Counted from the stretch's first letter, positions 1 to 8,596 are shown. The stretch: 64,000 nt of DNA from Mucilaginibacter aquaedulcis (GCF_030409325.1 NZ_JAUFPR010000002.1:2480001-2544000); one strand, 5' to 3'. The notes: generated by a model not told the origin, from the sequence alone. Translations and numbers: made by a program.

Positions 1-1008
1 TGGAAGGGCCAGGAATTGTGGCTCGAATATTTAAAACCCTACATTGATACCCATTACGTTGATAACTACGGCACAGCGGTAGGCATTATCAACCCAAAGG
101 CCGATTATAAAGTTGTTATTGAGGCCCATGCCGATGAAATATCATGGTTTGTGAATTACATTACCAATGATGGCCTCATTTACGTGATACGTAACGGCGG
201 CTCCGATCACCAGATCGCTCCATCAAAAAGAGTGAACATCCACACCGATAACGGTATAGTAAAAGCTGTTTTTGGCTGGCCTGCTATCCATACCCGCACA
301 GGCGGCGAAAAGGAAGAAGCGCCTACCCTTAAAAACATATTTCTGGATTGCGGCTGCACTTCTAAGGAAGAAGTAGAAAAATTAGGCATCCACGTAGGCT
401 GTGTAATTACTTACGAAGATGAATTCATGGTACTTAACGATCGCTACTATGTAGGTCGTGCGCTTGATAACCGCGCCGGTGGCTTCATGATAGCCGAGGT
501 AGCCCGCCTGCTGAAAGAGAACAACGTAAAACTGCCATTTGGCTTGTACATCGTTAACGCCGTACAGGAAGAGATAGGTTTACGCGGCGCGGAAATGATC
601 GCCCATAAAATAAAACCTAATGTTGCCATTGTAACCGATGTTACGCATGACACACAAACCCCGATGATCAACAAGATCACCCAGGGCGATCTGGCTTGTG
701 GCAAAGGTCCGGTGGTGTCATACGCTCCGGCGGTTCAAAACAACCTGAATAAATTACTGATCGAGGCGGCACAAGAGGCCAATATTCCTTTTCAGCGCCA
801 GGCATCATCACGCTCAACCGGTACCGATACCGACGCGTTTGCCTATTCAAACGATGGTGTACCATCGGCATTAATCTCACTGCCATTAAGGTACATGCAT
901 ACCACGGTCGAAATGATCCATAAAGAAGACGTTGATAACGTGATACGCCTTATTTACCAGGCTTTATTAAATATCAAAGCCGGTCAGGATTTCAGATACA
1001 TCAAATAA
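1..1008 (+). CDS. M42 family zinc aminopeptidase, 5'-truncated by window
   Basis: Cytoplasmic co-catalytic metallo-aminopeptidase of the M42 (glutamyl aminopeptidase / TET-like) family. The reading frame is open from base 1 (WKGQELWLEY), so the true start lies upstream; a TTG at 16 is in frame but is not a convincing start. Family metal ligands and catalytic residues are in order: EAHADE (His and Asp of the first metal site), ALDNRAGG (bridging Asp), QEEIGLRGAE (catalytic Glu pair), VTDVTHDTQ (Asp) and a late His in RYMHTTVE. The visible 335 residues lack only about 20-30 N-terminal residues compared with the usual length. A 99-bp gap separates it from the next gene, so co-transcription is possible but not shown. 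Confidence 0.9.
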   Translation, partial: WKGQELWLEYLKPYIDTHYVDNYGTAVGIINPKADYKVVIEAHADEISWFVNYITNDGLIYVIRNGGSDHQIAPSKRVNIHTDNGIVKAVFGWPAIHTRTGGEKEEAPTLKNIFLDCGCTSKEEVEKLGIHVGCVITYEDEFMVLNDRYYVGRALDNRAGGFMIAEVARLLKENNVKLPFGLYIVNAVQEEIGLRGAEMIAHKIKPNVAIVTDVTHDTQTPMINKITQGDLACGKGPVVSYAPAVQNNLNKLLIEAAQEANIPFQRQASSRSTGTDTDAFAYSNDGVPSALISLPLRYMHTTVEMIHKEDVDNVIRLIYQALLNIKAGQDFRYIK

Positions 1009-1107
1009 TCCAATTCAAATAATTAAAACATTTCGGGTTATAAATCATTTCTAATAAATTTTACGTAAAAGCTTCTATTAGTTATTAAAAACGCCCTATT
1101 CTCACTT

Positions 1108-2010
1108 ATGAAACCTACATTATTAATTTTGGCCGCAGGCATGGCCAGCCGTTACGGCAGCATGAAACAGGTTGATGGCTTTGGCCCCAACGGTGAAACA
1201 ATTATTGATTACTCCATATACGATGCTATAAAGGCCGGTTTTGGAAAAGTAAGCTTCATCATTCGTGAAGAATTTCTGGATAGCTTTAAAGCTATTTTTG
1301 AGCCTAAGCTTAAAGGCCGCATTGAAACCGATTACGTTTTCCAAAACTTTGACCTTGCTCCATTCGGCATTGATAAAACTATTGAGCGTGCAAAACCATG
1401 GGGTACCGCGCATGCTGTGCTTGCTGCACGCAATCAGGTAAAAGAGCCATTTTGCGTTATCAACGCTGATGACTACTATGGTTATGACTCATTTGAAAAA
1501 ATGGCAAAGTTTTTAACCACCGAAGTAGCTGATGATACCTACTCGCTGATTGGTTACCAGATCGACCGCACTTTGTCTGATTATGGATCAGTATCGCGCG
1601 GTGTTTGTAAGGTTGACGATAATGGCAACATGGTTGAAATTAACGAACGTACCGAGGTATATTTTAAAGAAGACGGCAGTGTAGCTTACAAAGACGCTAC
1701 CGGCGAACATGATTTACCGAACGATACCCGTGTATCCATGAATTTCTGGGGCTTTACTCCGGCTATATTCAAACAAAGCCTGCCAATGTTTCAGCGTTTT
1801 GTTGAGGCCAATGAAAACAACCCTAAATCAGAATTCTTTATTCCGCTGGCGGCTGATGAACTCATCAAATCGGGTACTGCTAAATTTAAAGTGATCCCTA
1901 CTGGCTCAAAATGGTTTGGTGTAACTTACAAGGAAGATAAGCCTATTGTACAAAAAAGCATATCAGAGCTGGTGGCCAACGGCACCTACCCTGAAAAACT
2001 TTGGGACTAA
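1108..2010 (+). CDS. NTP_transferase-family sugar-phosphate nucleotidyltransferase
   Basis: A 300-aa GlmU/RmlA-fold protein predicted to transfer a nucleotidyl group from an NTP to a sugar phosphate or similar phosphorylated acceptor. The N-terminal signature LAAGMASRYGSMKQ matches the L-x-A-G-x-x-x-R-x-G-x-x-K nucleotide-binding loop, and INADDYYGYD (about residue 120) supplies the metal-binding Asp pair. There is no C-terminal acyltransferase domain, so this is a stand-alone pyrophosphorylase-type domain. The exact substrate cannot be read from sequence. A strong hairpin terminator follows 28 bp after the stop, closing the unit. Confidence 0.85.
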   Translation: MKPTLLILAAGMASRYGSMKQVDGFGPNGETIIDYSIYDAIKAGFGKVSFIIREEFLDSFKAIFEPKLKGRIETDYVFQNFDLAPFGIDKTIERAKPWGTAHAVLAARNQVKEPFCVINADDYYGYDSFEKMAKFLTTEVADDTYSLIGYQIDRTLSDYGSVSRGVCKVDDNGNMVEINERTEVYFKEDGSVAYKDATGEHDLPNDTRVSMNFWGFTPAIFKQSLPMFQRFVEANENNPKSEFFIPLAADELIKSGTAKFKVIPTGSKWFGVTYKEDKPIVQKSISELVANGTYPEKLWD

Positions 2011-2037
2011 TCATATTCAATCTCCCGAAACATACAG

Positions 2038-2062
2038 AATCCCGCCCTTGCGCGGGATTTTT
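2038..2062 (+). terminator. Rho-independent terminator after the nucleotidyltransferase gene
   Basis: An 8-bp perfect stem (AATCCCGC with GCGGGATT) around a 6-nt loop, followed directly by a T tract. It lies 28 bp past the stop codon. Confidence 0.85.
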
Positions 2063-2172
2063 TGTTTCCTATACTTTTCACATTTATAAAACTAATAAAA
2101 CCTTGCAGCGTTCCTTTTCTGAGCAATAGCCCATGAATTAGCAGAATCATAGAAATTGCATGGCATACAAAA

Positions 2173-2301
2173 GACTCACCCGGTCAACGCTTCGCTGGAC
2201 CACCCTCTCTGCCCTTTGGGCAAAGAGGGTAAGATAAAAGCCCCTCTTTCCGCCGCAGGCGAAGAGAGGGGGCGACCAGCGTAGCGATGTCGGGGTGAGT
2301 C
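2173..2301. repeat. Dispersed palindromic repeat, family R2 copy 1
   Basis: About 130 bp bounded by inverted termini (GACTCACCCGG and CGGGGTGAGTC). Inside are purine/pyrimidine-rich arms built on CCCTCT and AGAGGG, plus the motif GCGTAGCGATGTCGGGGTG. A second copy lies at 58174-58327 and shares both the terminal and internal motifs. Both are intergenic and preceded by a TGGCATA word. No coding capacity is visible; it resembles a MITE- or REP-like non-autonomous element. It fills most of the 362-bp gap before the GH31 gene. Confidence 0.75.
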
Positions 2302-2372
2302 GATAAACATACAACCGCCTCTTGATGAGCTATTACTCTTTTTTTGCCGGTATTAATTAATTACAGCAAACT

Positions 2373-4637
2373 ATGGAAACAGCAATATCAGGAAACATAC
2401 AAGGTTTTAAACAACAGGGAGAGGCTCTGGTGATCAAAGCTGCCGAAGCTGAGGCGCGGGTATATATTTACAGCCCAACCATAATCAGGATTTGCCTCAG
2501 CAAAAACCATGGCGATACAGATACTTCCTTCGCTGTGATTCAAAAGCCTGTGCCTGATTTTGACTTTGACGAATCGGCAGAGTTTATCAGGATCAATACA
2601 TCGGCCCTTAAACTCCGTATTCATAAATCGCCCTTGAGGTTTAATTTTTATACTGCCGATAGTAAACCACTGAGCGAGGACGATGAACGTTTTGGCACCA
2701 CCTGGCAGGGCTCAAGGGTAATTACCTACCGTAAGCTGTATGCCGATGAAAAATTTATTGGCCTTGGCGAAAAAACAGGCGATCTCAATCGCCGCAACAC
2801 TTCGTACACCAACTGGAATACTGACGCGGTTGATTACGGCCCCAAGACAGATCCACTGTATAAAACCTTCCCTTTCTTTATCGGTTTACACAGCGGGCTA
2901 ACCTATGGCTTGTTTTTGGATAATCCGCATAAAAGCTATTTCGACTTTGGTGCCACCACTGATGAACAAATGAGCTGGTTTGGCGCCGATGGCGGCGATC
3001 AGAATTATTACTTCTTCGGCGCGCAGGGTGTGCCGCAACTGATAGCTGATTATACCTGGTTAACCGGCCGCATGGAAATGCCGCCATTATGGAGCCTCGG
3101 CTATCAGCAATGTCGTTGGAGCTATATGAGCGCTGCCGAGGTACTGGATATTGCCAAAACTTTCCGCAAAAAACAAATACCTGCCGATGTAGTGTATTGC
3201 GATATTGATTACATGGAGGGTTTCAAGATATTTACCTGGAACAAAAAAACATTTGCCAAACCTAAGGCCATGATGGACGAGCTGAAGGCCATGAACTTTC
3301 ACTTGGTAACCATTGTTGACCCCGGTATTAAAATAGAAGCAGGTTATCAGCAATACGATGAGGGTGTAAAGAACGGCTACTTTGCCACCTATCCCAACGG
3401 CGAAAAGTATACAGGTTATGTGTGGCCGGGTCGTTGCCATTTCCCCGATTTTTTCAGGGACAACGTTCGCGAATGGTGGGGTGCGGCATTCAAGGCCTTA
3501 ACCGAAGTTGGTGTAGATGGTTTTTGGAACGATATGAATGAACCAGCCGCCTGGGGGCAAAACATACCCTGGATGGTGCAATTCGGTGATAAAGATATGC
3601 CCGAAGTGCGCAACGCCTATGGTACACAGATGGCTCGCGCCACTTACGAGGGCACACGCAAGCTTTTAGGTAACAAACGCCCATTTGTATTAACCCGTGC
3701 AGCTTATGCCGGTACGCAGCGTTATTCGGCCGTGTGGACGGGTGATAATTCCGGAACCGACGAGCATATGCTGCTTGGCCAGCGCCTGGTGAATAGCCTT
3801 GGCATTACCGGCATGGCTTTTACCGGCGTTGACATCGGCGGCTTTAGTGGTAACCCAACGCCCGAGCTCATGGTGCGCTGGAACTCGTTGGGTGTATATA
3901 CCCCAATGTTTCGTAATCATGCCATACAGGGCAGCAAAATGCGCGAGCCATGGCAATGGGGCAGCACTAACGAGCAGATCATTAAAAAAGATATTGAACA
4001 GCGATATAAATTGCTGCCTTATATTTATTCGGGCTTTTACCAGTCGCACATAACAGGTATGCCGTTGAGCCGCACCCTGGCTATTGAGCATCCGTTTGAT
4101 GATTTGGTTTTCGACACCCGCTTCCAAAATCAGTTTATGTTTGGTGATGCCTTACTGGTTGCACCTGTTGAAAGTACCCGCCTAAACGCCGATGTTTACT
4201 TGCCACCCGGTAATTGGTATCGTTTAAATTCCAACGAAAAATTCAATGGAGATGAGATCGTAAATGTAGCTGCTCCGTTAACAGATCTGCCGGTTTTTGT
4301 AAAGGCGGGTAGCATTATCCCCATGCAGCACATTGTACAAAGCACCGCTGAAAAAGGCGATGACATACTGGAACTGCATATTTGGCACAACGAAGAGCCC
4401 GGCACTTTTATATATTATGAAGATGATGGCATATCCTATGATTACCAGTCAGGCGCTTTTTATAAACGCGAGATCGGTTTTGAGCCTATAAATCGTGTTA
4501 TCCATTTATCGGCAGCAGCAGGTTCGTTCACCTCAAAATATGATAAAATACAGTTGGTATTACATGGCTTCGGAAAAGTTAAACTGAAGAATGAGGTATT
4601 TACTTTGGAGAATGGAGTTATGGAGATTGGGTATTGA
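2373..4637 (+). CDS. Glycoside hydrolase family 31 alpha-glucosidase
   Basis: A 754-aa retaining alpha-glycosidase that hydrolyses terminal alpha-glucosyl (possibly xylosyl or other alpha-linked) residues. A beta-sandwich N-domain (about 1-230) is followed by the catalytic TIM barrel. The nucleophile motif GFWNDMNEP places the catalytic Asp at residue 387, and VWTGDNSG places the acid/base Asp at 458. C-terminal beta domains carry LPVFVKAGSIIPM, typical of GH31. There is no signal peptide or lipobox, so it is probably cytoplasmic and acts on imported malto- or isomalto-oligosaccharides. No starch-utilisation genes flank it, so the substrate stays open. Confidence 0.92.
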   Translation: METAISGNIQGFKQQGEALVIKAAEAEARVYIYSPTIIRICLSKNHGDTDTSFAVIQKPVPDFDFDESAEFIRINTSALKLRIHKSPLRFNFYTADSKPLSEDDERFGTTWQGSRVITYRKLYADEKFIGLGEKTGDLNRRNTSYTNWNTDAVDYGPKTDPLYKTFPFFIGLHSGLTYGLFLDNPHKSYFDFGATTDEQMSWFGADGGDQNYYFFGAQGVPQLIADYTWLTGRMEMPPLWSLGYQQCRWSYMSAAEVLDIAKTFRKKQIPADVVYCDIDYMEGFKIFTWNKKTFAKPKAMMDELKAMNFHLVTIVDPGIKIEAGYQQYDEGVKNGYFATYPNGEKYTGYVWPGRCHFPDFFRDNVREWWGAAFKALTEVGVDGFWNDMNEPAAWGQNIPWMVQFGDKDMPEVRNAYGTQMARATYEGTRKLLGNKRPFVLTRAAYAGTQRYSAVWTGDNSGTDEHMLLGQRLVNSLGITGMAFTGVDIGGFSGNPTPELMVRWNSLGVYTPMFRNHAIQGSKMREPWQWGSTNEQIIKKDIEQRYKLLPYIYSGFYQSHITGMPLSRTLAIEHPFDDLVFDTRFQNQFMFGDALLVAPVESTRLNADVYLPPGNWYRLNSNEKFNGDEIVNVAAPLTDLPVFVKAGSIIPMQHIVQSTAEKGDDILELHIWHNEEPGTFIYYEDDGISYDYQSGAFYKREIGFEPINRVIHLSAAAGSFTSKYDKIQLVLHGFGKVKLKNEVFTLENGVMEIGY

Positions 4638-4680
4638 AGTTGAGGTGCAATCTAAAAAAATCAACACTTCATTGCGTAGA

Positions 4681-4765
4681 GCCCGCTCTAAATCTCCCCC
4701 AAAGGGAGAGACTTCTAAATAATACTTTTAAAGCCCTCTCCTTTGGAGAGGGTTGGGTGAGGCTC
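4681..4765. repeat. Dispersed palindromic repeat, family R1 copy 1
   Basis: An 85-bp element with two hairpins: CTCCCCC-AAA-GGGAGAG and CCCTCTCC-TTT-GGAGAGGG, ending in TTGGGTGAGGCTC. Near-identical copies lie at 49309-49393 and, inverted, within 57928-58040. It is intergenic and non-coding; after each copy a decayed CTCGTAATG-type word is visible. Confidence 0.8.
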
Positions 4766-4822
4766 TTTTTTTGTGCCTCGTAATGGCGCATGGAATTTGA
4801 TCCTTCATTTTCACGCAAAAAA

Positions 4823-4849
4823 GCCCGGTTCAGGAAATCCTGACCGGGC
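4823..4849 (-). terminator. Rho-independent terminator of dnaK
   Basis: Read on the minus strand, an 11-bp stem (GCCCGGTCAGG with CCTGAACCGGGC, one bulged base) is followed by a six-T tract. It lies about 28 bp past the dnaK stop. The other strand has a shorter T run, so weak bidirectional action is possible. Confidence 0.85.
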
Positions 4850-4877
4850 CTTTTGCTATTAAAATAACACTTACTTA

Positions 4878-6788
4878 TTATTTTGTATCGTCTTTCACTT
4901 CTTCAAAGTCAACATCGGTAACCGTGTCGCCGTGGTCTTGTGGACCTGCGCCTGGGGCACCGTCTGCACCTGGCTGACCAGCTTCGGCGGAGGCTTTGTA
5001 CATCTCTTCAGATGCAGTGGCCCATGCAGCGTTCAGTTCAGTTTGAGCTGTTTCAATGGCATCAAAGTTTTTAGCAGCGTAAGCTTCTTTCAGCTTGGTT
5101 AAACCAGCTTCGATAGGCGCTTTTTTATCTGCAGAAATTTTGTCACCATATTCTTTCAGTTGTTTTTCTGTCGAGAAGATCAGGGCATCAGCAGAGTTCA
5201 GTTTTTCAACTTCTTCTTTTGCTTTTTTGTCGGCATCAGCGTTAGCTTCAGCTTCATCCTTCATTTTCTTGATCTCGGCATCAGTTAAACCTGAAGATGC
5301 TTCAATACGGATTTTTTGTTCTTTACCTGTTGCTTTATCTTTTGCAGATACATGTAATATACCGTTTGCATCAATATCAAATGTTACTTCAATTTGAGGC
5401 ACACCGCGAGGTGCTGGTGGTATACCATCCAGGTGGAAACGGCCTATAGTACGGTTACCCGCAGCCATTGGGCGCTCACCTTGTAATATGTGGATCTCAA
5501 CAGATGGCTGGCTATCGCTGGCAGTTGAGAATGTTTCTGATTTTTTAGTTGGGATAGTTGTGTTTGACTCAATTAATTTGGTCATTACGCCACCCATAGT
5601 TTCAATACCTAATGAAAGTGGGGTAACATCTAACAACAACACATCTTTAACCTCGCCGGTTAATACACCACCTTGAATAGCAGCACCAATGGCAACAACC
5701 TCATCTGGGTTAACACCTTTTGAAGGCGCTTTGCCAAAGAATTTTTCAACAGCTTCCTGAATAGCAGGGATACGGGTTGAACCACCTACCAAGATAACTT
5801 CGTCAATATCTGAAGTGCTTAAACCTGCATTTTTCAATGCTGATTTACAAGGATCGATAGTACGTTTGATCAGGCTATCAGCCAATTGCTCAAATTTAGC
5901 ACGGGTTAAAGTTTTAACTAAGTGCTTTGGCATACCATCAGCAGCAGTGATGTATGGTAAGTTGATCTCTGTTTGTGCAGAGCTTGACAACTCAATTTTA
6001 GCTTTTTCTGCAGACTCTTTTAAACGTTGCAAAGCCATTGGATCTTTACGCAGATCAATACCTTCGTCGCTTTTAAATTCATCAGCTAACCAGTCAATAA
6101 TTACCTGGTCAAAGTCGTCACCACCTAAGTGAGTATCACCATCGGTTGATTTAACTTCAAAAACGCCGTCGCCTAATTCAAGGATAGATACGTCATGTGT
6201 ACCACCACCGCAGTCAAACACCGCGATTTTCATATCCTTGTGAGCTTTATCAAAGCCATAAGCCAAAGCCGCAGCAGTAGGTTCGTTGATGATACGACGA
6301 ACTTTCAAACCAGCGATTTCACCAGCTTCTTTAGTAGCCTGACGTTGCGCGTCGTTAAAGTAAGCAGGTACAGTGATAACTGCTTCGGTAACCTCAGTTC
6401 CTAAAAAGTCTTCAGCAGTTTTCTTCATTTTCTGAAGAATCATTGCTGATATCTCTTGCGGAGTGTATTTACGGTCGCCAATTTCAACACGTGGAGTGTT
6501 GTTGTCGCCTTTTACTACATTGTAAGGTACACGAGCAGCCTCATTTGTAACCTCATTAAACTGGTTACCCATAAAGCGTTTGATTGACGAAATGGTTTTT
6601 GTAGGGTTAGTGATAGCCTGACGTTTTGCAGGATCGCCAACTTTACGCTCGCCGTTATCAATAAAAGCTACTACGGACGGCGTAGTACGTTTGCCCTCGC
6701 TGTTTGCTATAACTACAGGCTCGTTACCTTCCATTACAGCTACGCAGGAGTTTGTTGTTCCTAAGTCGATTCCAATTATTTTAGACAT
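4878..6788 (-). CDS. dnaK: Molecular chaperone DnaK (Hsp70)
   Basis: A 636-aa ATP-dependent chaperone that folds and protects nascent and heat-damaged proteins in the cytoplasm together with DnaJ and GrpE. The ATPase domain starts with IGIDLGTTNSCVAV; the second phosphate loop reads DCGGGTHDVS, where most DnaKs have DLGGGTFDVS (Cys and His replace Leu and Phe). The linker DVLLLDVTPLSLGIE leads to the substrate-binding domain, and the tail ends in the acidic DVDFEEVKDD typical of DnaK. Neither grpE nor dnaJ is adjacent, so it is monocistronic here, closed by its own terminator. A sigma54-like promoter lies upstream (6836-6851). Confidence 0.98.
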   Translation of the reverse strand: MSKIIGIDLGTTNSCVAVMEGNEPVVIANSEGKRTTPSVVAFIDNGERKVGDPAKRQAITNPTKTISSIKRFMGNQFNEVTNEAARVPYNVVKGDNNTPRVEIGDRKYTPQEISAMILQKMKKTAEDFLGTEVTEAVITVPAYFNDAQRQATKEAGEIAGLKVRRIINEPTAAALAYGFDKAHKDMKIAVFDCGGGTHDVSILELGDGVFEVKSTDGDTHLGGDDFDQVIIDWLADEFKSDEGIDLRKDPMALQRLKESAEKAKIELSSSAQTEINLPYITAADGMPKHLVKTLTRAKFEQLADSLIKRTIDPCKSALKNAGLSTSDIDEVILVGGSTRIPAIQEAVEKFFGKAPSKGVNPDEVVAIGAAIQGGVLTGEVKDVLLLDVTPLSLGIETMGGVMTKLIESNTTIPTKKSETFSTASDSQPSVEIHILQGERPMAAGNRTIGRFHLDGIPPAPRGVPQIEVTFDIDANGILHVSAKDKATGKEQKIRIEASSGLTDAEIKKMKDEAEANADADKKAKEEVEKLNSADALIFSTEKQLKEYGDKISADKKAPIEAGLTKLKEAYAAKNFDAIETAQTELNAAWATASEEMYKASAEAGQPGADGAPGAGPQDHGDTVTDVDFEEVKDDTK

Positions 6789-6835
6789 ATGATTGTTTTA
6801 CTTGATTTAATATTTTTCTCTAACTACAGCTATTT

Positions 6836-6851
6836 ATCAACGTTTGTGCCA
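6836..6851 (-). promoter_or_regulatory. Candidate -24/-12 (sigma54-type) promoter of dnaK
   Basis: The minus strand reads TGGCACA-N4-TTGAT. This fits the sigma54 consensus TGGCACG-N4-TTGCW at nearly every position, with the correct spacing between the GG and the second element; the -12 C is replaced by A. It would start transcription about 36 nt before the dnaK ATG. No TAnnTTTG box with good spacing was found nearer. Confidence 0.4.
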
Positions 6852-6880
6852 ATATCCATTTGGCAGAATTATAGTCAGGA

Positions 6881-6938
6881 TGACAATTGCCGTGTCAGAG
6901 ATGTAATATCATGTGGTGACAGGTTGGCAGAATTTGCC
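6881..6938. promoter_or_regulatory. Dyad symmetries upstream of dnaK
   Basis: The 307-bp region between dnaK and the next gene holds two dyads: TGACA-N7-TGTCA at 6881-6897 and GGCA-N5-TGCC at 6926-6938. They lie 30-90 bp upstream of the candidate -24/-12 element, where an activator of a sigma54 promoter would bind. Binding is inferred only from symmetry and position. No gene is seen in this gap. Confidence 0.3.
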
Positions 6939-7048
6939 TTGACACATGAGGAAGTGCCGTCATACAGGATTGCAGAGAGTTCTATATTACTATTGTTTGA
7001 ACGTGGTTTATATAGTAACGATTCTGCTTTGTAACACTTCATAAACGC

Positions 7049-7080
7049 AAACAGGCTTGACATAGTATGCAAGCCTGTTT
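7049..7080 (-). terminator. Hairpin terminator after the SnoaL-like gene
   Basis: An 11-bp perfect stem (AAACAGGCTTG with CAAGCCTGTTT) around a 10-nt loop, 15 bp past the stop of the minus-strand gene. The downstream T tract is weak (TTTGCGTTT). Confidence 0.6.
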
Positions 7081-7095
7081 AATATGCCTTTCTAA

Positions 7096-7578
7096 CTACT
7101 TAGAAGCTTCTATCAAGGGGGTTTGATCGTAGTAGGCGTATTCTACCGCTATCTTCCCATCCTTATTAAATTCGTCAAACTGCACCATATGAAATGTTGC
7201 TGTCTTTTTAGTTTTCTTATTAACAGCGGTCACCTTCCACCATGATTGCACTGTGAACGGATCATGGTCATACTCCAGCGCATCGGGGTAGCCAACTTTA
7301 ACCACTTTTATTTGCTCCCATTTAGCGGCAATATCAGCCCAGCCTTTTTTCTGGTCGGCCAGGGAAATCTTGTTGGGGCTCGATGGATCATAAAATTTAA
7401 CTGTATCGGTATAAAGCTTGGATAGCCCATCCCAATCCTGCTTTAAAAAGAGTTCGGTAGAGTTGTTCACAATGGTAATGTAGGGGTGCTCCTTGTAAAT
7501 TGTGCCGTTCTTTAAAACGTCTTGTGCAAATGTGGTACCGGCCATTAACATCAATGCCAGGATCAATAGATTCTTCAT
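7096..7578 (-). CDS. Secreted NTF2/SnoaL-like (ketosteroid-isomerase fold) protein
   Basis: A 160-aa protein with a Sec signal peptide (residues 1-18, ending TTFA-Q), so it is probably periplasmic. The rest fits a cone-shaped NTF2-like fold: an N-terminal helix with NNSTELFLKQDWDGLSKLY, a YTDTVKFYDP strand, and a C-terminal sheet with FTVQSWWKVTAVNKKTKKT and FHMVQFDEFNKDGKI. No catalytic Asp or Tyr set of a known enzyme can be assigned. Members of this family act as small-molecule isomerases, hydrolases or binding proteins; its role here is unknown. It stands alone, with its own terminator. Confidence 0.7.
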   Translation of the reverse strand: MKNLLILALMLMAGTTFAQDVLKNGTIYKEHPYITIVNNSTELFLKQDWDGLSKLYTDTVKFYDPSSPNKISLADQKKGWADIAAKWEQIKVVKVGYPDALEYDHDPFTVQSWWKVTAVNKKTKKTATFHMVQFDEFNKDGKIAVEYAYYDQTPLIEASK

Positions 7579-7870
7579 GTTTCTAAAATTTTAGGGGTTA
7601 AAAATCAGATACTTATCTCTATTAAATTTAAACATTATTTCACAATTACATGTTTACAATTTATTGATTATAAGACAATTACAAACACCAATAATTTTAC
7701 ACAAGGTGTAAAATCCATAATAAGAACAAGAATAAACTGCCGTATAGTTAATGTTTAAGCTATCACGACAATGCTTTCACAAAAGTTGTAAAGTTGCAGA
7801 TTAACTAATATGATAAAGACCATCACAATGGGTACCCTTTGGTTGATAAATGAAGGTATAATTAAAACAA
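7579..7870. other. Intergenic region upstream of the SnoaL-like gene
   Basis: AT-rich and non-coding. Apart from the palindrome at 7694-7714 and the terminator beginning at 7871, nothing is recognised. Confidence 0.6.
7694..7714. promoter_or_regulatory. 21-bp perfect palindrome, possible operator
   Basis: ATTTTACAC-AAG-GTGTAAAAT, a perfect 9-3-9 dyad about 116 bp upstream of the SnoaL-like gene. Size and symmetry fit a dimeric repressor or Crp-like site. No adjacent regulator gene is present. Confidence 0.35.
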
Positions 7871-7901
7871 AAACGGCCTGCTCAAATTGAGCAGGCCGTT
7901 T
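7871..7901 (-). terminator. Terminator of the r-protein operon
   Basis: A long perfect stem (AAACGGCCTGCTCAA with TTGAGCAGGCCGTTT, nearly no loop) with a TTTTTGTTTT tract on the minus strand, 22 bp past the rplQ stop. Confidence 0.9.
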
Positions 7902-7923
7902 CCTTAATATCCGAAAAGAGAAA

Positions 7924-8511
7924 TTATTCTCCTTTTTCAGCGTTTTCTTCGTTCTCTGGTGTAGTAGGAGCTTCAGCAGCAGGAGTTTCAGTAGCTTCAG
8001 CAGCTGGTGCTTCTGCTTTAACTTCTTCAACAACTTGTGCTTCTTCAACAGCAGCTTCTTTAGCAGGAGCAGCAGTTTTAGCTTTTGCACCAGAACCACC
8101 ACGACGACGGGTCGATTTTTTGGCAGCAGCAGCAGTATCAACACCGTAAACAGTGTTATAATCTACTAACTCAATGATTGCCATTTCAGCGTTGTCACCT
8201 AAACGGTTCTCCAACTTCACGATACGGGTGTAACCACCTGGACGGTTAGCTATTTTCTCAGCAATTTCGCGGAAAAGGATAGTTGTTGCGTCTTTGTCTT
8301 GCAGGTAGCTAAACACTGTACGACGAGAGTGAGTAGTATCGTTTTTTGATTTTGTTAAAAGTGGCTCAACATAACCGCGTAAAACTTTTGCTTTTGCTAA
8401 TGTTGTAGTGATACGCTTGTGTAAAATAAGCGAAGTTGCCATGTTAGCCAGCATCGCTTTGCGGTGGCTGGTAGTACGGCCTAAGTGATTGTTTTTGTTT
8501 CCGTGTCTCAT
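7924..8511 (-). CDS. rplQ: 50S ribosomal protein L17 with acidic Ala/Glu tail
   Basis: L17 of the large subunit, last gene of the operon. The core (about 1-130, starting MRHGNKNNHLGRTTSHRKAM) matches the family, including the TRIVKLENRLGDNAEMAIIEL region. It is followed by a basic patch (KKSTRRRGG) and a roughly 60-residue low-complexity tail rich in Ala, Glu, Pro and Thr ending ENEENAEKGE. Bacterial L17 is usually about 120-130 aa, so the 195-aa length is due to this tail, which should be disordered and solvent-exposed. It lies 160 bp downstream of rpoA, separated by a heptad hairpin. Confidence 0.97.
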   Translation of the reverse strand: MRHGNKNNHLGRTTSHRKAMLANMATSLILHKRITTTLAKAKVLRGYVEPLLTKSKNDTTHSRRTVFSYLQDKDATTILFREIAEKIANRPGGYTRIVKLENRLGDNAEMAIIELVDYNTVYGVDTAAAAKKSTRRRGGSGAKAKTAAPAKEAAVEEAQVVEEVKAEAPAAEATETPAAEAPTTPENEENAEKGE

Positions 8512-8596
8512 TGTTATTAAATTATTTCACGTGCATACCGTCCAGCGATTACTCAAGCCTTCGGAATTATGCTTTCGCTCATTGTTTGTATTAATT

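Noticed and set aside
6921..6940. Plus-strand TTGGCAGAATTTGCC as a second sigma54 promoter
   Set aside because: The second element is not TTG-type at the required spacing (GCC there), and no plus-strand gene follows.
6789..7034. Plus-strand 81-codon frame in the dnaK upstream gap
   Set aside because: It starts directly at the dnaK ATG complement, has no family motif, and covers the promoter region; composition is that of intergenic DNA.
7755..8144. Leu/Lys-rich 129-codon minus-strand frame
   Set aside because: It is a frame-shifted reading of the Ala/Glu-rich rplQ tail; its LLLLKKLL pattern is a by-product of the low-complexity DNA.
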